From the NCBI RefSeq assembly GCF_000018865.1, contig NC_010175.1, positions 5,146,001-5,210,000 of the forward strand: a DNA stretch of 64,000 nucleotides, read 5' to 3'. The notes below the pieces were generated by a model. The model was not told where the DNA came from, ran no database searches, and was given only the letters and a program-made list of their open reading frames with translations. Positions 51,994 through 61,330 of the stretch are shown here, in pieces; position 1 is the stretch's first letter, and each line of letters begins with the position of its first letter. This DNA is from Chloroflexus aurantiacus J-10-fl. GTDB taxonomy: Bacteria > Chloroflexota > Chloroflexia > Chloroflexales > Chloroflexaceae. Position numbers and translations under genes: made by a program.

Positions 51994-54726
51994 TCATCCG
52001 GTTGTGCGCAGGCCGGCTGCAATCGCGTTGACCAGCAGTAGCAGATCGATCAATGTGGTTTCGGCTGCCGGATCATCAGCCGCCCGCTGGGCACGCCACC
52101 GACCCAGCAGCTCTATCTGCCGGCGATGCAGAGGGGCCAGGCCAATTTGGCGCCGGGCCAGTGTCGCGGTAACCCGTGGGCGCCGCTGCTCAATCGGCAT
52201 ACCGAAAATAGCTGTCAATGCCGCTTCTGTACGGGTAAACTCCGCATCAATCAGGTTGAGGAATTGTCGCCGTATCTCGTCATCTTCGACCAGGCCGGCA
52301 TACGCATGCATTGTCTCGCGGTGTGCCGTTTGCAAACTCGTCCCAACATTGGCCAGCAGGTAACGCAATAACGGCCACCGCCACTGCTCTGCACGCAGTT
52401 GCTCCCATAACGCCGGTTCCTGTTCTTGCAAGGCCGTCAATGCACTACCAACCCCGTACCAGCCCGGCAGATAAAAGCGGGCCTGATTCCAGCTAAAGAC
52501 CCAGGGGATGGCTCGCAGATCGGCCAGCGTCGCCTGCCCGGTACGCCGCGATGGACGTGAGCCGATCCGGCTTTGTTCAATGACATCAATCGGCGTGGCC
52601 TGACGGAAGAAGGTAATGAAGCCATCGCGTTCAACCAGTTCGCGGTAGGCAATACGTGACTTCTCAGCCAGCCAGCCGATCACCGGCTCCAGCGGATGCG
52701 GCTCTTCGGGTTGCCGTTGCTGGAGTAATGTATGCTTGGTTGTCCCGGCAATGAGCAGTTCCAGGTTGTACGCAGCGGTAAGGCGATTGGCATACTTTTG
52801 CGAAATGACCTCGCCTTGCTCGGTAAGACGAAGATCACCATTCAAACTTCCCGGTGGCAGCATTGAGATGAAGCGGCTGGTGGGTCCGGCGCCACGACTG
52901 ATCGTGCCACCACGGCCATGGAAGAAACGAATCCGTATTCCACGTGCCCGTCCCACTTCTGTCATTGCCCGCTGGGCCTGATACAATGCCCATTGACTGG
53001 CCAGGATGCCGCCGTCTTTGTTGCTATCGCTATAGCCAATCATCACCTGCTGCACTAACTCCCCACCCTGAGCCTGGGCGATCAAACTACGGCGCGTCAC
53101 CGGGTGGTCGAGAATATCAGCCAGAATGCGGGGGCTATGTTCGAGATCTTCGATTGTCTCAAACAATGGAACGACCGGCAATCGACACACCAGACCCTCT
53201 GGGGTAGCATATGCCAGACCGGCTTCACGCGCCAGCAGATACACGACCAGGACATCAGTTACATCGCGTGTCATGCTGATGATGAGCGGACCAAGGCCGG
53301 CTGTACCGTAGCGAGCAATGTGATTGGCAAGAACACGATAGCTGTCAACGACTGCCGCTGCCTCATAGTCAAGCGGTGTGTTGGGGTGAGCAAATGGCCG
53401 TGGTGAAGCAACCTCGCGTTCTAACAGTGCCCGCCGTCGCTCAGGATCACCACCAATCAGATCGTCAGACGACAAGCCAGCAGCTTCCAATAACTGCGCC
53501 AGGGCCCGATCATGAAACTGGCTGTTCTGGCGAACATCAAGTGTAGCCAGATGAAAGCCAAAGGTGTCAACCAGTTGCATCAATGGACGAATCTCGGCAT
53601 CGGCCAGTCGCCCGGCCCCTACTGCACGTAAATACCCGGCAAACTCGCGCAGATCATTGAGCAGTTCATCGGCACAACGATAACGATCAGGATCGTCGAC
53701 CAGCCGTGCTGCTTCAGCCGGCGCATCGTCTATTGGCAGACGAGCCAGCATCAGGTTCAGCGCCTGCCGCCACGGTTCATTGGGGTTACGCGCCACTGCC
53801 TGCGCACCACGACTACCTAAACCACTCGACAACCGCCGAATCTGGTCAATCAACCCCGGTGGCGTTGGAACGAGCAGATCAGAAATACTGAGATGGCTGG
53901 CGGCCTGTCGAATTCGACGCCGCAGGAGACGCAAGGCTTGCAGACGCATCTCACGAAGGGTTTGTGCAGTAATTTCGGCAGTCACCAGGGGATGACCGTC
54001 GCGATCACCACCGACCCACGAACCAAAACTGAGCTTTGGCCAGGTATCGCTCAGCAGCGCAGGATCGAAACCGGCTTCCTGCCAGGCGTAGCGCAACTGA
54101 TTATCAAGAACGGGCAAAACATCGGGAAAGACATTGACCAGGTAATGCAGGACATTGCGCACTTCGGCAGGAACACCCGGCTTGCTCAGAAAGACATCAC
54201 CGGTACGCCACAATCGTTCGAGCAGGGTCTCAATATCTGCCGTGATCTCTGCCTGTTCTGCTGGCGACCAGCGCTGACTCTCGCGCCGTACCAGCAACAA
54301 GTACAGCTCACGATAATGTGCGAGCACTGTTGCCCGTTTGGCTTCAGTGGGATGCGCTGTGAGCACCGGCTCGACGTGAACATGGGGAAGCGCCGCAGCA
54401 ATCTCTTCGCCGGTCAAACCACTTTGGTGCAGCTTCTGCAAGGCATCTCGCCAGCGCCCCAATTCCGGCGGGATATTCGGATCGCGGTCAGCGACCCGGC
54501 GCTGCTGCACTGCTGCGTTTTCCTCGGCGATATTGAGCAATTGAAAGGCAATAATGAGTGCCTGTGCCAGTGCGCGAGTTGGAATATGATCACCAGGAGT
54601 ATGCGAACCCAACCAGGGCAATGCTTCCGATACCGGCCCGGCATCGACGTCACGCAATACTCTGGCAAAACAATCGAGTAAGAAGGTGAAATCCAGATCG
54701 ACCTTCTCCTGATCCAGTGGTTGCAT
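51994..54726 (-). CDS. ppc: Phosphoenolpyruvate carboxylase
   Basis: Carboxylates PEP to oxaloacetate; 910 residues, the usual bacterial size. Catalytic motifs are VEPVLTAHPTEAKRAT (His125), IGYSDSNKDGG and FFHGRGGTISRGAGP. ATG 54726 has AAAGGTGG 7 bp upstream; the frame from 54744 has none. The C-terminus reads IAAGLRTTG, whereas most family members end in RNTG or QNTG; the Asn-to-Thr change sits next to the inhibitor/active-site end and is worth noting. In Chloroflexus the enzyme would feed the citrate cycle and the 3-hydroxypropionate bicycle. Isocitrate lyase is the next gene upstream, across a 940-bp gap; the two are unlikely to be one transcript. Confidence 0.96.
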   Translation of the reverse strand: MQPLDQEKVDLDFTFLLDCFARVLRDVDAGPVSEALPWLGSHTPGDHIPTRALAQALIIAFQLLNIAEENAAVQQRRVADRDPNIPPELGRWRDALQKLHQSGLTGEEIAAALPHVHVEPVLTAHPTEAKRATVLAHYRELYLLLVRRESQRWSPAEQAEITADIETLLERLWRTGDVFLSKPGVPAEVRNVLHYLVNVFPDVLPVLDNQLRYAWQEAGFDPALLSDTWPKLSFGSWVGGDRDGHPLVTAEITAQTLREMRLQALRLLRRRIRQAASHLSISDLLVPTPPGLIDQIRRLSSGLGSRGAQAVARNPNEPWRQALNLMLARLPIDDAPAEAARLVDDPDRYRCADELLNDLREFAGYLRAVGAGRLADAEIRPLMQLVDTFGFHLATLDVRQNSQFHDRALAQLLEAAGLSSDDLIGGDPERRRALLEREVASPRPFAHPNTPLDYEAAAVVDSYRVLANHIARYGTAGLGPLIISMTRDVTDVLVVYLLAREAGLAYATPEGLVCRLPVVPLFETIEDLEHSPRILADILDHPVTRRSLIAQAQGGELVQQVMIGYSDSNKDGGILASQWALYQAQRAMTEVGRARGIRIRFFHGRGGTISRGAGPTSRFISMLPPGSLNGDLRLTEQGEVISQKYANRLTAAYNLELLIAGTTKHTLLQQRQPEEPHPLEPVIGWLAEKSRIAYRELVERDGFITFFRQATPIDVIEQSRIGSRPSRRTGQATLADLRAIPWVFSWNQARFYLPGWYGVGSALTALQEQEPALWEQLRAEQWRWPLLRYLLANVGTSLQTAHRETMHAYAGLVEDDEIRRQFLNLIDAEFTRTEAALTAIFGMPIEQRRPRVTATLARRQIGLAPLHRRQIELLGRWRAQRAADDPAAETTLIDLLLLVNAIAAGLRTTG

Positions 54727-54766
54727 GCGTATGCCACCTTTCATTCAAACGACACATATGGCAGCA

Positions 54767-54775
54767 ATGATAATA
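54767..54775 (-). promoter_or_regulatory. Possible extended -10 promoter of ppc
   Basis: On the minus strand TGGTATTAT ends at 54770 (TATTAT 54775-54770), 44 bp before the ATG. No good -35 box is present. Confidence 0.35.
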
Positions 54776-55089
54776 CCATATCAGAGTTTAGACGGGAGAG
54801 ACTTATCTCCCAAATCCCTAAGCAGAATCCTGGGCCATCTGAATATTACATCTGGTTCAAAAAAGTCATCGCACGCTACCTACCGCCATCCTTGCGCTGC
54901 ACCCTTGCGTGCTACACCACCGTGCGCAAATGCTGATATTCCCTGAGAACGCGAACATCCGGCTCGCTCCCACCTATGCCCAAGACTAGTGCGCTATATG
55001 CTCGTTTTCTGCGACGCCTCTGGGAGCGCAAACATCCGGCTCGCTCGTCACCTGAAGTAGCCTGTGCCTGCGTCCGGTGGAGTATCGCC

Positions 55090-55172
55090 GCCTTGAACCA
55101 ACATGCGCTAGCGGAAGCCATCCGACACCGGTGGTTCCGCCCCCCAGCGGGGGCAGGGTAGGGTGAGGGCGT
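55090..55172 (+). repeat. Diverged single copy of the 92-bp repeat unit
   Basis: Matches the 27234 array through CTTGAACCAACATGC, GCGGAAGCCATCC and CCAGCGGGGGCAGGGTAGGG. Confidence 0.65.
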
Positions 55173-55284
55173 GTCTCCATCACATTCGGACACAGAGAAC
55201 GCTTAACACGCTCTTCATCACCCTGCACGCCGCACTGAGGGCGCATGCGTCGAACCGGTGATGGTGTGCTTGTAAATCTGGTAG

Positions 55285-55475
55285 ATGAGAAGTCATGACA
55301 CACTAGCCAACTATGACCCCGACGCTACATCTGGACGATGCACCACTGGACGCCAGTAAGGGCGACGCATGCGTCGCCCTTACTACGACCACGCCGACAA
55401 CAATCCACCAGTAGGGGCACGGCATGCCGTGCCCCTACTGCTACGCCGACAACAATCCACTAGCACCTCGCCGGT
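55285..55475 (+). repeat. Dispersed block with two palindromes
   Basis: Shares AGAAGTCATGACA, TAGCCAACTATG and GATGCACCACTGG with 31531-31660. It contains a perfect 28-bp palindrome (55356-55383, half-site GTAAGGGCGACGCA) and a perfect 32-bp palindrome (55409-55440, half-site CAGTAGGGGCACGGCA), each followed by CGCCGACAACAATCCAC. Confidence 0.75.
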
Positions 55476-55663
55476 CGCACGCCTGACAGAGCACTCCTGC
55501 ACGGATTTCACAACCTGAGTGATGCACAGTGACAGTCAAGATGCGATATGCGTCCCACCAGGGCTGCACACAACGGACAAAACATCCAGGGGGCAATCAG
55601 ATGGTTGCCCCCTGGACGGATATTCGCGTCAGAAGCTGTTGATCGGGTATTAATCCGCTACCG

Positions 55664-56938
55664 CTAGTGGAACTGCTCTTCCTCAGTACTGCCGGTCAAT
55701 GCCGTTGTGCTGATCTCGCCACCGGCAATCACCTGCGCCACCTCATCGAAATAACCGGTCCCAACTTCACGCTGGTGACGGGTCGCCGTGTAACCGTAGG
55801 CTTCTGCGGCAAATTCCGCCTGTTGCAATTCGCTGTAGGCAGCCATCCCCCGATCACGATAGTTGCGCGCCAGTTCAAACATGCTGTAGTTCAGCGCGTG
55901 GAAGCCGGCCAGGGTCACGAATTGGAACTTGTAGCCCATGGCACCCAATTCGCGCTGGAAGGCCGCAATCGTCGCATCGTCCAGCTTCTTCTTCCAGTTG
56001 AACGATGGCGAACAGTTGTAGGCCAGCAACTTGCCAGGGAATTGGGCGTGAATAGCCTCGGCAAAGCGGCGTGCCTCTTCGAGATTTGGCTCGCTCGTTT
56101 CACACCAGATCATATCGGCGTAGGGGGCATAGGCCAGACCACGGGCAATCGCCTGATCAAGGCCCGCCCGCACCCGGTAGAAGCCCTCGCTGGTGCGCTC
56201 GCCGGTGCAGAAGGGCCGATCCCGCTCATCAATATCACTGGTGAGCAACGTAGCCGCATTTGCGTCGGTGCGCGCCACAATGATCGTCGGCACCCCCATC
56301 ACATCGGCTGCCAGACGAGCCGCCACCAGATTACGAATCGCAGCCTGGGTGGGGATCAACACCTTCCCGCCCATATGACCACACTTCTTTTCGGAGGCAA
56401 GCTGATCCTCGAAGTGTACACCTGCCGCACCGGCTTCGATATACGCCTTCATAATCTCGAAGACATTGAGTGGGCCACCAAAGCCGGCTTCGGCATCGGC
56501 CACAATCGGGGCAAACCAGTAAATGTCATTTCGCCCTTCGCTGTGATAAATCTGGTCGGCACGGCGGAGGGCATTGTTGATGTTGCGCACCAGTTGGGGG
56601 CCTGAATTTGCCGGATAGAGGCTCTGATCGGGATACATCTGCCCCGCCAGATTGGCATCGGCGGCTACCTGCCAGCCACTCAGGTAGATGGCTTTCAGAC
56701 CGGCTTTCACCTGCTGCATTGCCTGATTACCCGTTAGGGCACCCAGGGCATTGATGTACGGCTCGGTGTGCAAGAGGTTCCACAAGCGCTCGGCACCCAT
56801 CCGCGCCAGGGTGTACTCAATCTGCACCGAACCCCGCAGACGATACACATCCTCCGGCGTGTAGGGGCGCACAATGCCGGCAAAACGCGGCGTGTTCCAA
56901 CTGTCGGCAATCTGCTTGATCTGTGCGGCACGATCCAT
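55664..56938 (-). CDS. aceA: Isocitrate lyase
   Basis: Glyoxylate-cycle enzyme that splits isocitrate to succinate and glyoxylate; 424 residues. The catalytic motif KKCGH is present with Cys186, and other family stretches are [32 protein letters not shown] and VHFEDQ. ATG 56938 has GGAG 8 bp upstream; the frame extending to 57076 would add 46 unrelated residues and overlap the next gene. An extended -10 (TGTTATACT) lies at 57011-57003. No malate synthase is adjacent. In Chloroflexus this serves growth on acetate; glyoxylate is also an intermediate of the 3-hydroxypropionate bicycle. Confidence 0.96.
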   Translation of the reverse strand: MDRAAQIKQIADSWNTPRFAGIVRPYTPEDVYRLRGSVQIEYTLARMGAERLWNLLHTEPYINALGALTGNQAMQQVKAGLKAIYLSGWQVAADANLAGQMYPDQSLYPANSGPQLVRNINNALRRADQIYHSEGRNDIYWFAPIVADAEAGFGGPLNVFEIMKAYIEAGAAGVHFEDQLASEKKCGHMGGKVLIPTQAAIRNLVAARLAADVMGVPTIIVARTDANAATLLTSDIDERDRPFCTGERTSEGFYRVRAGLDQAIARGLAYAPYADMIWCETSEPNLEEARRFAEAIHAQFPGKLLAYNCSPSFNWKKKLDDATIAAFQRELGAMGYKFQFVTLAGFHALNYSMFELARNYRDRGMAAYSELQQAEFAAEAYGYTATRHQREVGTGYFDEVAQVIAGGEISTTALTGSTEEEQFH

Positions 56939-57002
56939 GTGCGTTTCTCCAATTTCTGCGCTGAATCTGACGAACACGGTCTCAAAAGTATTGATGCTTA
57001 GC

Positions 57003-57011
57003 AGTATAACA
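57003..57011 (-). promoter_or_regulatory. Possible extended -10 promoter of aceA
   Basis: On the minus strand TGTTATACT at 57011-57003, 64 bp before the ATG at 56938. No convincing -35 box was seen. Confidence 0.4.
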
Positions 57012-57063
57012 CTCTGCGTTACGGGGTAGTTACATCTTTGTGAAGGTGAGTGCAAACAACACC

Positions 57064-57372
57064 CTACCCTTCCCACGTGCGACCGTAATTCTCGGCCAGT
57101 TTGGTCAGGATGGCCTGTTCCAGATCAATGTCAAGCAGGTAAGCCAACTGAAAGAGGTAATTAGCCACATCGGCCAGCTCACCGGCCAGCGCTTCCCGGT
57201 CACGTGGTTCGTCACGGAACTGGAAATGTTCGAGTAGCTCCGCTGCTTCGACCGCCACCGAAATCGCGATATTGCGTGGTGTCTGCGGGAAAATACTATC
57301 AGGCGCATACCAGCCCTTGTCTGTCACAAACCGATTAATTGCGTCGGTTAATTCGGCTATTGTCATCGGCAT
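57064..57372 (-). CDS. MazG-like nucleotide pyrophosphohydrolase
   Basis: A 102-residue all-alpha NTP pyrophosphohydrolase similar to the RS21-C6/dCTPP group, which cleaves non-canonical nucleoside triphosphates. The metal-binding Glu/Asp residues are in [11 protein letters not shown] and [13 protein letters not shown] 57372 ([16 protein letters not shown]) has AAAGGAG upstream; the longer frame from 57420 is not supported. It lies 125 bp upstream of aceA. Confidence 0.85.
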   Translation of the reverse strand: MPMTIAELTDAINRFVTDKGWYAPDSIFPQTPRNIAISVAVEAAELLEHFQFRDEPRDREALAGELADVANYLFQLAYLLDIDLEQAILTKLAENYGRTWEG

Positions 57373-57423
57373 GAGCAGGCTCTCCTTTCGTTGCAACCCA
57401 TTTGTTTCATTGTAGAGCAAGAA

Positions 57424-57432
57424 TGGTACAAT
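57424..57432 (+). promoter_or_regulatory. Extended -10 promoter of the small gene and threonine dehydratase
   Basis: TGGTACAAT, 50 bp before the small gene's ATG. No good -35 box; the same form of element recurs before the Uma2 gene. Confidence 0.45.
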
Positions 57433-57482
57433 AACGACGAATATTGCTAGGGAATTGGCGACCGTGCCAGAGGAGGAAGACG

Positions 57483-57698
57483 ATGCTCACCGTGAATCAA
57501 ATAGCGCAATACTGCGAACAAGAAATTGCGCGGTTGCAACTGGCCGGTGATCGCGAAGAACTGCGGCGGCTGCAACTGGCTATCGGTGTGTTGATGAAGG
57601 CAGCCGAGCAGGTTCGCGACCGCGAGACGGCTATGCGTTTCCGCATCCTGGCTGCCCGTGCCGCCAATGCCCAGGAACTTATCACCGGGGAAGATTAG
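57483..57698 (+). CDS. Small helical protein, unknown function
   Basis: A 71-residue, highly charged and probably all-helical protein (IAQYCEQEIARLQLAGDREE). ATG 57483 has a strong GAGGAGG 6 bp upstream, which argues for a real gene although no family is recognised. An extended -10 (TGGTACAAT, 57424-57432) lies before it. It is 39 bp upstream of the threonine dehydratase gene and probably cotranscribed. Confidence 0.65.
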   Translation: MLTVNQIAQYCEQEIARLQLAGDREELRRLQLAIGVLMKAAEQVRDRETAMRFRILAARAANAQELITGED

Positions 57699-57737
57699 GC
57701 CAATGCAGGCCATTAGTCCAGGGAGCAATGACGTTCC

Positions 57738-58973
57738 ATGAGCCGATTCGCAATTGAACTGGCCGATATTCAGTCTGCACGGCGGGCGTTGCGGGATATT
57801 ATCCTACCCACGCCAGTATTGCCGGCAACCCGCCTGAGTGCTGAACTGGGTGGGTCAATTTTTTACAAGGCTGAAAATACCCAGCAGAGTGGTTCGTTCA
57901 AAATTCGTGGTGCTTACAACACGATCATTCATCTGTCACCTGAAGAGAAACAACGCGGCGTGATTGCACCGTCTGCCGGGAATCACGCTCAGGGTGTCGC
58001 GCAGGCAGCCCAGTTATTGGGGGTAAAAGCAACAATTGTGATGCCTGAGCGCGCTCCATTGACCAAAGTGGTGGCAACCCGCCGGTTGGGCGCCGAGGTC
58101 ATTCTGCACGGCGCCACCTTCGATGATGCGATGGCCTACGCACACGCTCTCAAAGAAGAACGTGGCTTAACCTACGTCCATGCCTTCGATCATCCACGGG
58201 TGATTGCAGGTCAGGGAACGATTGGCCTGGAACTGGTTGAAGCCCTGCCCGATTTAAACCAACTGGTCGTACCAATCGGCGGTGGTGGCCTGATCAGCGG
58301 GATTGCCCTGGCCGTGAAGACATTGTTGCCGCACGTGCGTATCATCGGTGTGCAGGCTGCCGGCTGTGCGCCGGTGCCGGCCTCGCTCGCCGCCGGTCAT
58401 CCGGTGACGGCACCGACTGCGCATACGATTGCAGATGGTATTGCCGTGAAGCGTCCCGGCGAACTCACCCTGCCGATGATCCAGGCCCTGGTTGATGACG
58501 TTGTCACCGTTGATGACGAAGAGATTGTGATGGCAATCGCGCACGTGTTGCAATACAGTCGTCTGGTGGTCGAGGGAGCCGGCGCCGCAGGTGTTGCTGC
58601 CCTGCTCAGTGGTAAGGTGCCGGTACAACCACACCAGGTGACGGCGACGATCCTTTGCGGTGGGAATATCGATGCGAATCTGCTGATGCGGGTGATTGAG
58701 TATGCCCTGGTTCGCCAGGGACGCTACCTCTTGCTCCGCACCAGCGTCGATGATCGTCCGGGCGGCCTGGCCGGCCTGGTCAATCACGTTGCCTCGACCG
58801 GTGCCAGCGTCATGGATCTCTTCCATCGCCGTGGGATGTGGCGAGTGCCAATCGACCGTGCCGGCGTTGAACTCATCCTCGAAGTCCGTGATGAAGAACA
58901 CGCTCAGATGGTCATCAATTCTCTCGAACAGGCCGGCTACCATTGCGAGCGCGAACCGAACTGGCCGATATAA
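57738..58973 (+). CDS. ilvA: Threonine dehydratase
   Basis: PLP enzyme that deaminates threonine to 2-oxobutyrate, the first step of isoleucine synthesis; 411 residues. The PLP Lys is Lys55 in SGSFKIRGAYN; the phosphate-binding glycine loop is PIGGGGLISG and SAGNHAQGVA is typical. A single ACT-like domain (about 325-411, LLLRTSVDDRPGGLAGLV) ends the chain, so it is the short form with one regulatory domain. Such short forms include biosynthetic and catabolic (TdcB-like) enzymes; the ACT domain suggests feedback control. Chloroflexus may also make 2-oxobutyrate by citramalate synthase, so the role is not certain. It starts 39 bp after the small gene. Confidence 0.92.
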   Translation: MSRFAIELADIQSARRALRDIILPTPVLPATRLSAELGGSIFYKAENTQQSGSFKIRGAYNTIIHLSPEEKQRGVIAPSAGNHAQGVAQAAQLLGVKATIVMPERAPLTKVVATRRLGAEVILHGATFDDAMAYAHALKEERGLTYVHAFDHPRVIAGQGTIGLELVEALPDLNQLVVPIGGGGLISGIALAVKTLLPHVRIIGVQAAGCAPVPASLAAGHPVTAPTAHTIADGIAVKRPGELTLPMIQALVDDVVTVDDEEIVMAIAHVLQYSRLVVEGAGAAGVAALLSGKVPVQPHQVTATILCGGNIDANLLMRVIEYALVRQGRYLLLRTSVDDRPGGLAGLVNHVASTGASVMDLFHRRGMWRVPIDRAGVELILEVRDEEHAQMVINSLEQAGYHCEREPNWPI

Positions 58974-59037
58974 TACGCACTGCTTTATCTGGAACAGTGC
59001 GTCTGGTGTGCTCTGTAATCCACATCCTGCATTGCCT

Positions 59038-59066
59038 GAAGTGCGGAAGCTGTGCTTTCGCACTTC
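59038..59066 (+). terminator. Hairpin after threonine dehydratase
   Basis: GAAGTGCGGAAGC and its complement (one G-T pair) close a TGT loop, 65 bp after the stop codon. No T-run follows. A degenerate copy of its surroundings is near 60790-60835, so it may be repeat-derived. Confidence 0.4.
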
Positions 59067-59140
59067 ATGGCGATACATCTGGAAGAGGAAGAAAAAACCC
59101 TCGTTCGGCCCAGCACACTGCATTTGATGACTGCAATGCC

Positions 59141-59149
59141 TGCTATAAT
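59141..59149 (+). promoter_or_regulatory. Promoter of the FtsW/RodA gene
   Basis: TGCTATAAT, an extended consensus -10, 163 bp before the ATG at 59313. A poor TTGATG lies 14 bp upstream of the hexamer. The leader would be about 155 nt. Confidence 0.5.
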
Positions 59150-59312
59150 GCCAGACACAGAAAGGTGAGAGTATCCGCAGCAGGAAGCTACCCGAATAGT
59201 CGCCATCATGATCACGCGATAGGCACAACAGCGACAACGCTACCTGCGCGGCCAGTTTTTTGGATACACTCTCGCGATTACGATGACCGGTTTTCTCCCA
59301 CGGAGACACATT

Positions 59313-60731
59313 ATGGCCTCACTCCGTGCAACCTTTGCCCGCCTCCGCCAGTTGCGCATGGTGGAATTGCAACTGCTCGTTACCGTGCTGCTCTTTTTTG
59401 CTGCCGGTTATTTATTAGTCGTTGTTGCCACCGGCCAAAGTGAATTGCAGACGACAATTGAAGGGTTGGTTAGCATTCTCTGGCCATCAAGCCTACCCCT
59501 CGTGCTGTTTCTCGCCATTTCACTTGGCCTTTCGTGGCGCAGCCCAACAGCCGATCAGGTGATACTGCCGTTAGTAGCCTTACTGGCCGGACTGAGCCTG
59601 ATGATGACGGCACGACTTGAGCCAGGTCTCAATCAGATCTACATTTGTAGCAACCCGGCTGGTGAGCGGTTCCCTTGTTACGAAGGGATTGCTGCCAGGC
59701 AAACCCTGTGGGTAACGCTGGGCACGCTGATCATGGCAACCATCCTTTTTACTCCTCTCGATCATCTCTGCATCCGGTTATTCCGTCTCTCGTTCACTGA
59801 CGTACTCGATCACTATCGCTACCTCTGGCTGATGCTCGGATTGGCGCTCATCCTGGCTACCTTTGTCTTCGGCGTTGACCCCAACAACAGCGGAGTACGG
59901 GTCTGGTTCAATCTCGGCTTCTTCTACTTCCAGCCGTCGGAACTGCTCAAGATCATTCTGGTCATCTTCATGGCCTCGTACCTCAACGAGTACCGTGAAG
60001 TCGTGCAGTCGAACTACCGGATCGGGCCGTTTACCTTACCACCGCTCCCCTACCTGGCCCCACTGGTCGGTATGTGGGCTATCGCGATGTTGACCATCGT
60101 CTTCCAACGCGATCTCGGCGCAGCGCTCCTGTTGTTCGGTGTCTTCCTCACGATGCTCTACGTCGCCACCGGACGCGGCCTGTACGTTGTCGTGGGAGTG
60201 GCTGCCTTTGCCGGTGGTGCCTATCTGCTGTACCGCCTGCTGCCCATCGTTGGCTTACGAGTATCGGTCTGGCTTGACCCCTGGGCCAGTGCTCAGGGAT
60301 CGGGATATCAGATCGTCCAGGCGATTTATGCATTGGCGTCTGGCGGCATCTTCGGGGCAGGTCTGGGGCGCGGTGTGCCAGAGTATGTGCCGGCGGTGCA
60401 TACCGATTTTATCTTCGTAGCCATTGGTGAGGAACTAGGGTTAGCCGGGACACTGGCCGTGCTGATCGCATACATGCTCCTCATTTTTCGCGGTTATCAC
60501 CTGGCATTAGCTATTCCGGGTCGTTTTCGCGGGTTCGAGCAACTGCTGGTTGTAGGGCTTACCTCAATCATTGCCGTACAGGCATTTATCATTCTAGGCG
60601 GCAATTTACGCCTGATCCCACTAACCGGTATTACATTGCCATTTATCTCATACGGCGGTTCGTCGATTGTGGTGAACTTCCTGATTATCGGCCTGCTCTT
60701 ACGCATCTCGGTAAGCGATCAGCGGTACTGA
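59313..60731 (+). CDS. FtsW/RodA/SpoVE-family membrane protein
   Basis: A polytopic SEDS-family protein of 472 residues with about ten hydrophobic segments. The family signatures are VDPNNSGVRVWFNLGFFYFQPSELLKI (split over helix and loop), FQRDLGAALLLFGVFL, and the C-terminal GITLPFISYGGSSIV. SEDS proteins polymerise peptidoglycan glycan strands, in division (FtsW) or elongation (RodA). The partner penicillin-binding protein is not adjacent, so FtsW or RodA cannot be decided. ATG 59313 has GGAG 8 bp upstream; the frame from 59283 lacks one. Confidence 0.92.
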   Translation: MASLRATFARLRQLRMVELQLLVTVLLFFAAGYLLVVVATGQSELQTTIEGLVSILWPSSLPLVLFLAISLGLSWRSPTADQVILPLVALLAGLSLMMTARLEPGLNQIYICSNPAGERFPCYEGIAARQTLWVTLGTLIMATILFTPLDHLCIRLFRLSFTDVLDHYRYLWLMLGLALILATFVFGVDPNNSGVRVWFNLGFFYFQPSELLKIILVIFMASYLNEYREVVQSNYRIGPFTLPPLPYLAPLVGMWAIAMLTIVFQRDLGAALLLFGVFLTMLYVATGRGLYVVVGVAAFAGGAYLLYRLLPIVGLRVSVWLDPWASAQGSGYQIVQAIYALASGGIFGAGLGRGVPEYVPAVHTDFIFVAIGEELGLAGTLAVLIAYMLLIFRGYHLALAIPGRFRGFEQLLVVGLTSIIAVQAFIILGGNLRLIPLTGITLPFISYGGSSIVVNFLIIGLLLRISVSDQRY

Positions 60732-61013
60732 TCAGACGCTTTGTCATACCAAGAGTACCCTACCGGAATGATGTCACTTACATGCTCAGCGATCCACATC
60801 CACGCCAGTTCAGAGAGCGCAAGCTATGCTTCCGCACCGATCACACTCATTGCCAATGGCATGGAGGAGGCATCTCGCACCACACCTCATTTTTCTCAGG
60901 TGATCGCAAATCCGAAACAATGCACAGCGTGCGATCCAAGGCGTACCCATTCGCCCCCTTCATTCGCCGCATCCCCTGTATGGCAATGTGAACGGTCACA
61001 TGTGCCGTCCACT

Positions 61014-61075
61014 GTAGGGGCGGGTTCTAAACCCGCCCGGGTTCTAAACCCGCCCATCCCGAACCCGCCCCTCCG
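61014..61075 (+). repeat. Rearranged GTAGGGGC-type palindrome
   Basis: GTAGGGGCGGGTT is followed by three successive AACCCGCCC units with TCTAA and ATCCCG between them, as though the right arm had been duplicated. Confidence 0.6.
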
Positions 61076-61084
61076 TTGCATGCC

Positions 61085-61225
61085 GGTGTTCCCAACGCAT
61101 CGTTACTCGCGCATCATGCGCGTGTCGCGCGGTGTGGAGTGCGGCAGCCATGCTGCCGCGCCAGCCGTACTCACGATCCGACGCGGATTGCAGCGGACTC
61201 CCGTGCCGGTACGCGACCCTGATGA
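61085..61225 (+). repeat. MITE-like fragment, middle part only
   Basis: Matches 51545-51620 through GTGTCGCGCGGTGTGGAGTG, GCCGCGCCAGCC and CTCACGATCC; no terminal repeats. Confidence 0.6.
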
Positions 61226-61297
61226 TGGCGATGGCTAAACGCAGGCTGACCGCCTGCCCCACAGCGTGCTGGTGCCGGTGGTGCATAGAGGCGGGTT

Positions 61298-61330
61298 CCG
61301 TAGGGGCGGGTTGAGAACCCGCCCCTACGG
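61298..61330. repeat. GTAGGGGC-type palindrome
   Basis: CCGTAGGGGCGGGTT (61298-61312) and its exact complement (61316-61330) surround GAG. It is the twin of 30614-30646. Confidence 0.8.

Larger units (their letters stand above)
54727..55663. other. Gene-free repeat-rich region between ppc and aceA
   Basis: No credible gene. It holds the probable ppc promoter, two copies of a short GAGCGCAAACATCCGGCTCGC-like motif (54950-55045), a diverged repeat unit (55090-55172), and a dispersed block with two perfect palindromes (55285-55475). Confidence 0.7.
58974..59312. other. Gene-free gap with a hairpin and a promoter
   Basis: No gene. It holds a hairpin at 59038-59066 and an extended -10 promoter at 59141-59149. 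Confidence 0.6.

Noticed and set aside
55667-56605. 312-residue plus-strand frame
   Set aside because: It is fully antisense to isocitrate lyase, a shadow of its codon use, with no family resemblance.
56939-57076. N-terminal extension of isocitrate lyase by 46 residues
   Set aside because: No family similarity, no ribosome binding site, and it overlaps the pyrophosphohydrolase gene; ATG 56938 has GGAG.
58254-59309. 351-residue minus-strand frame
   Set aside because: It is antisense to threonine dehydratase and its downstream gap; no recognisable domain and no ribosome binding site.
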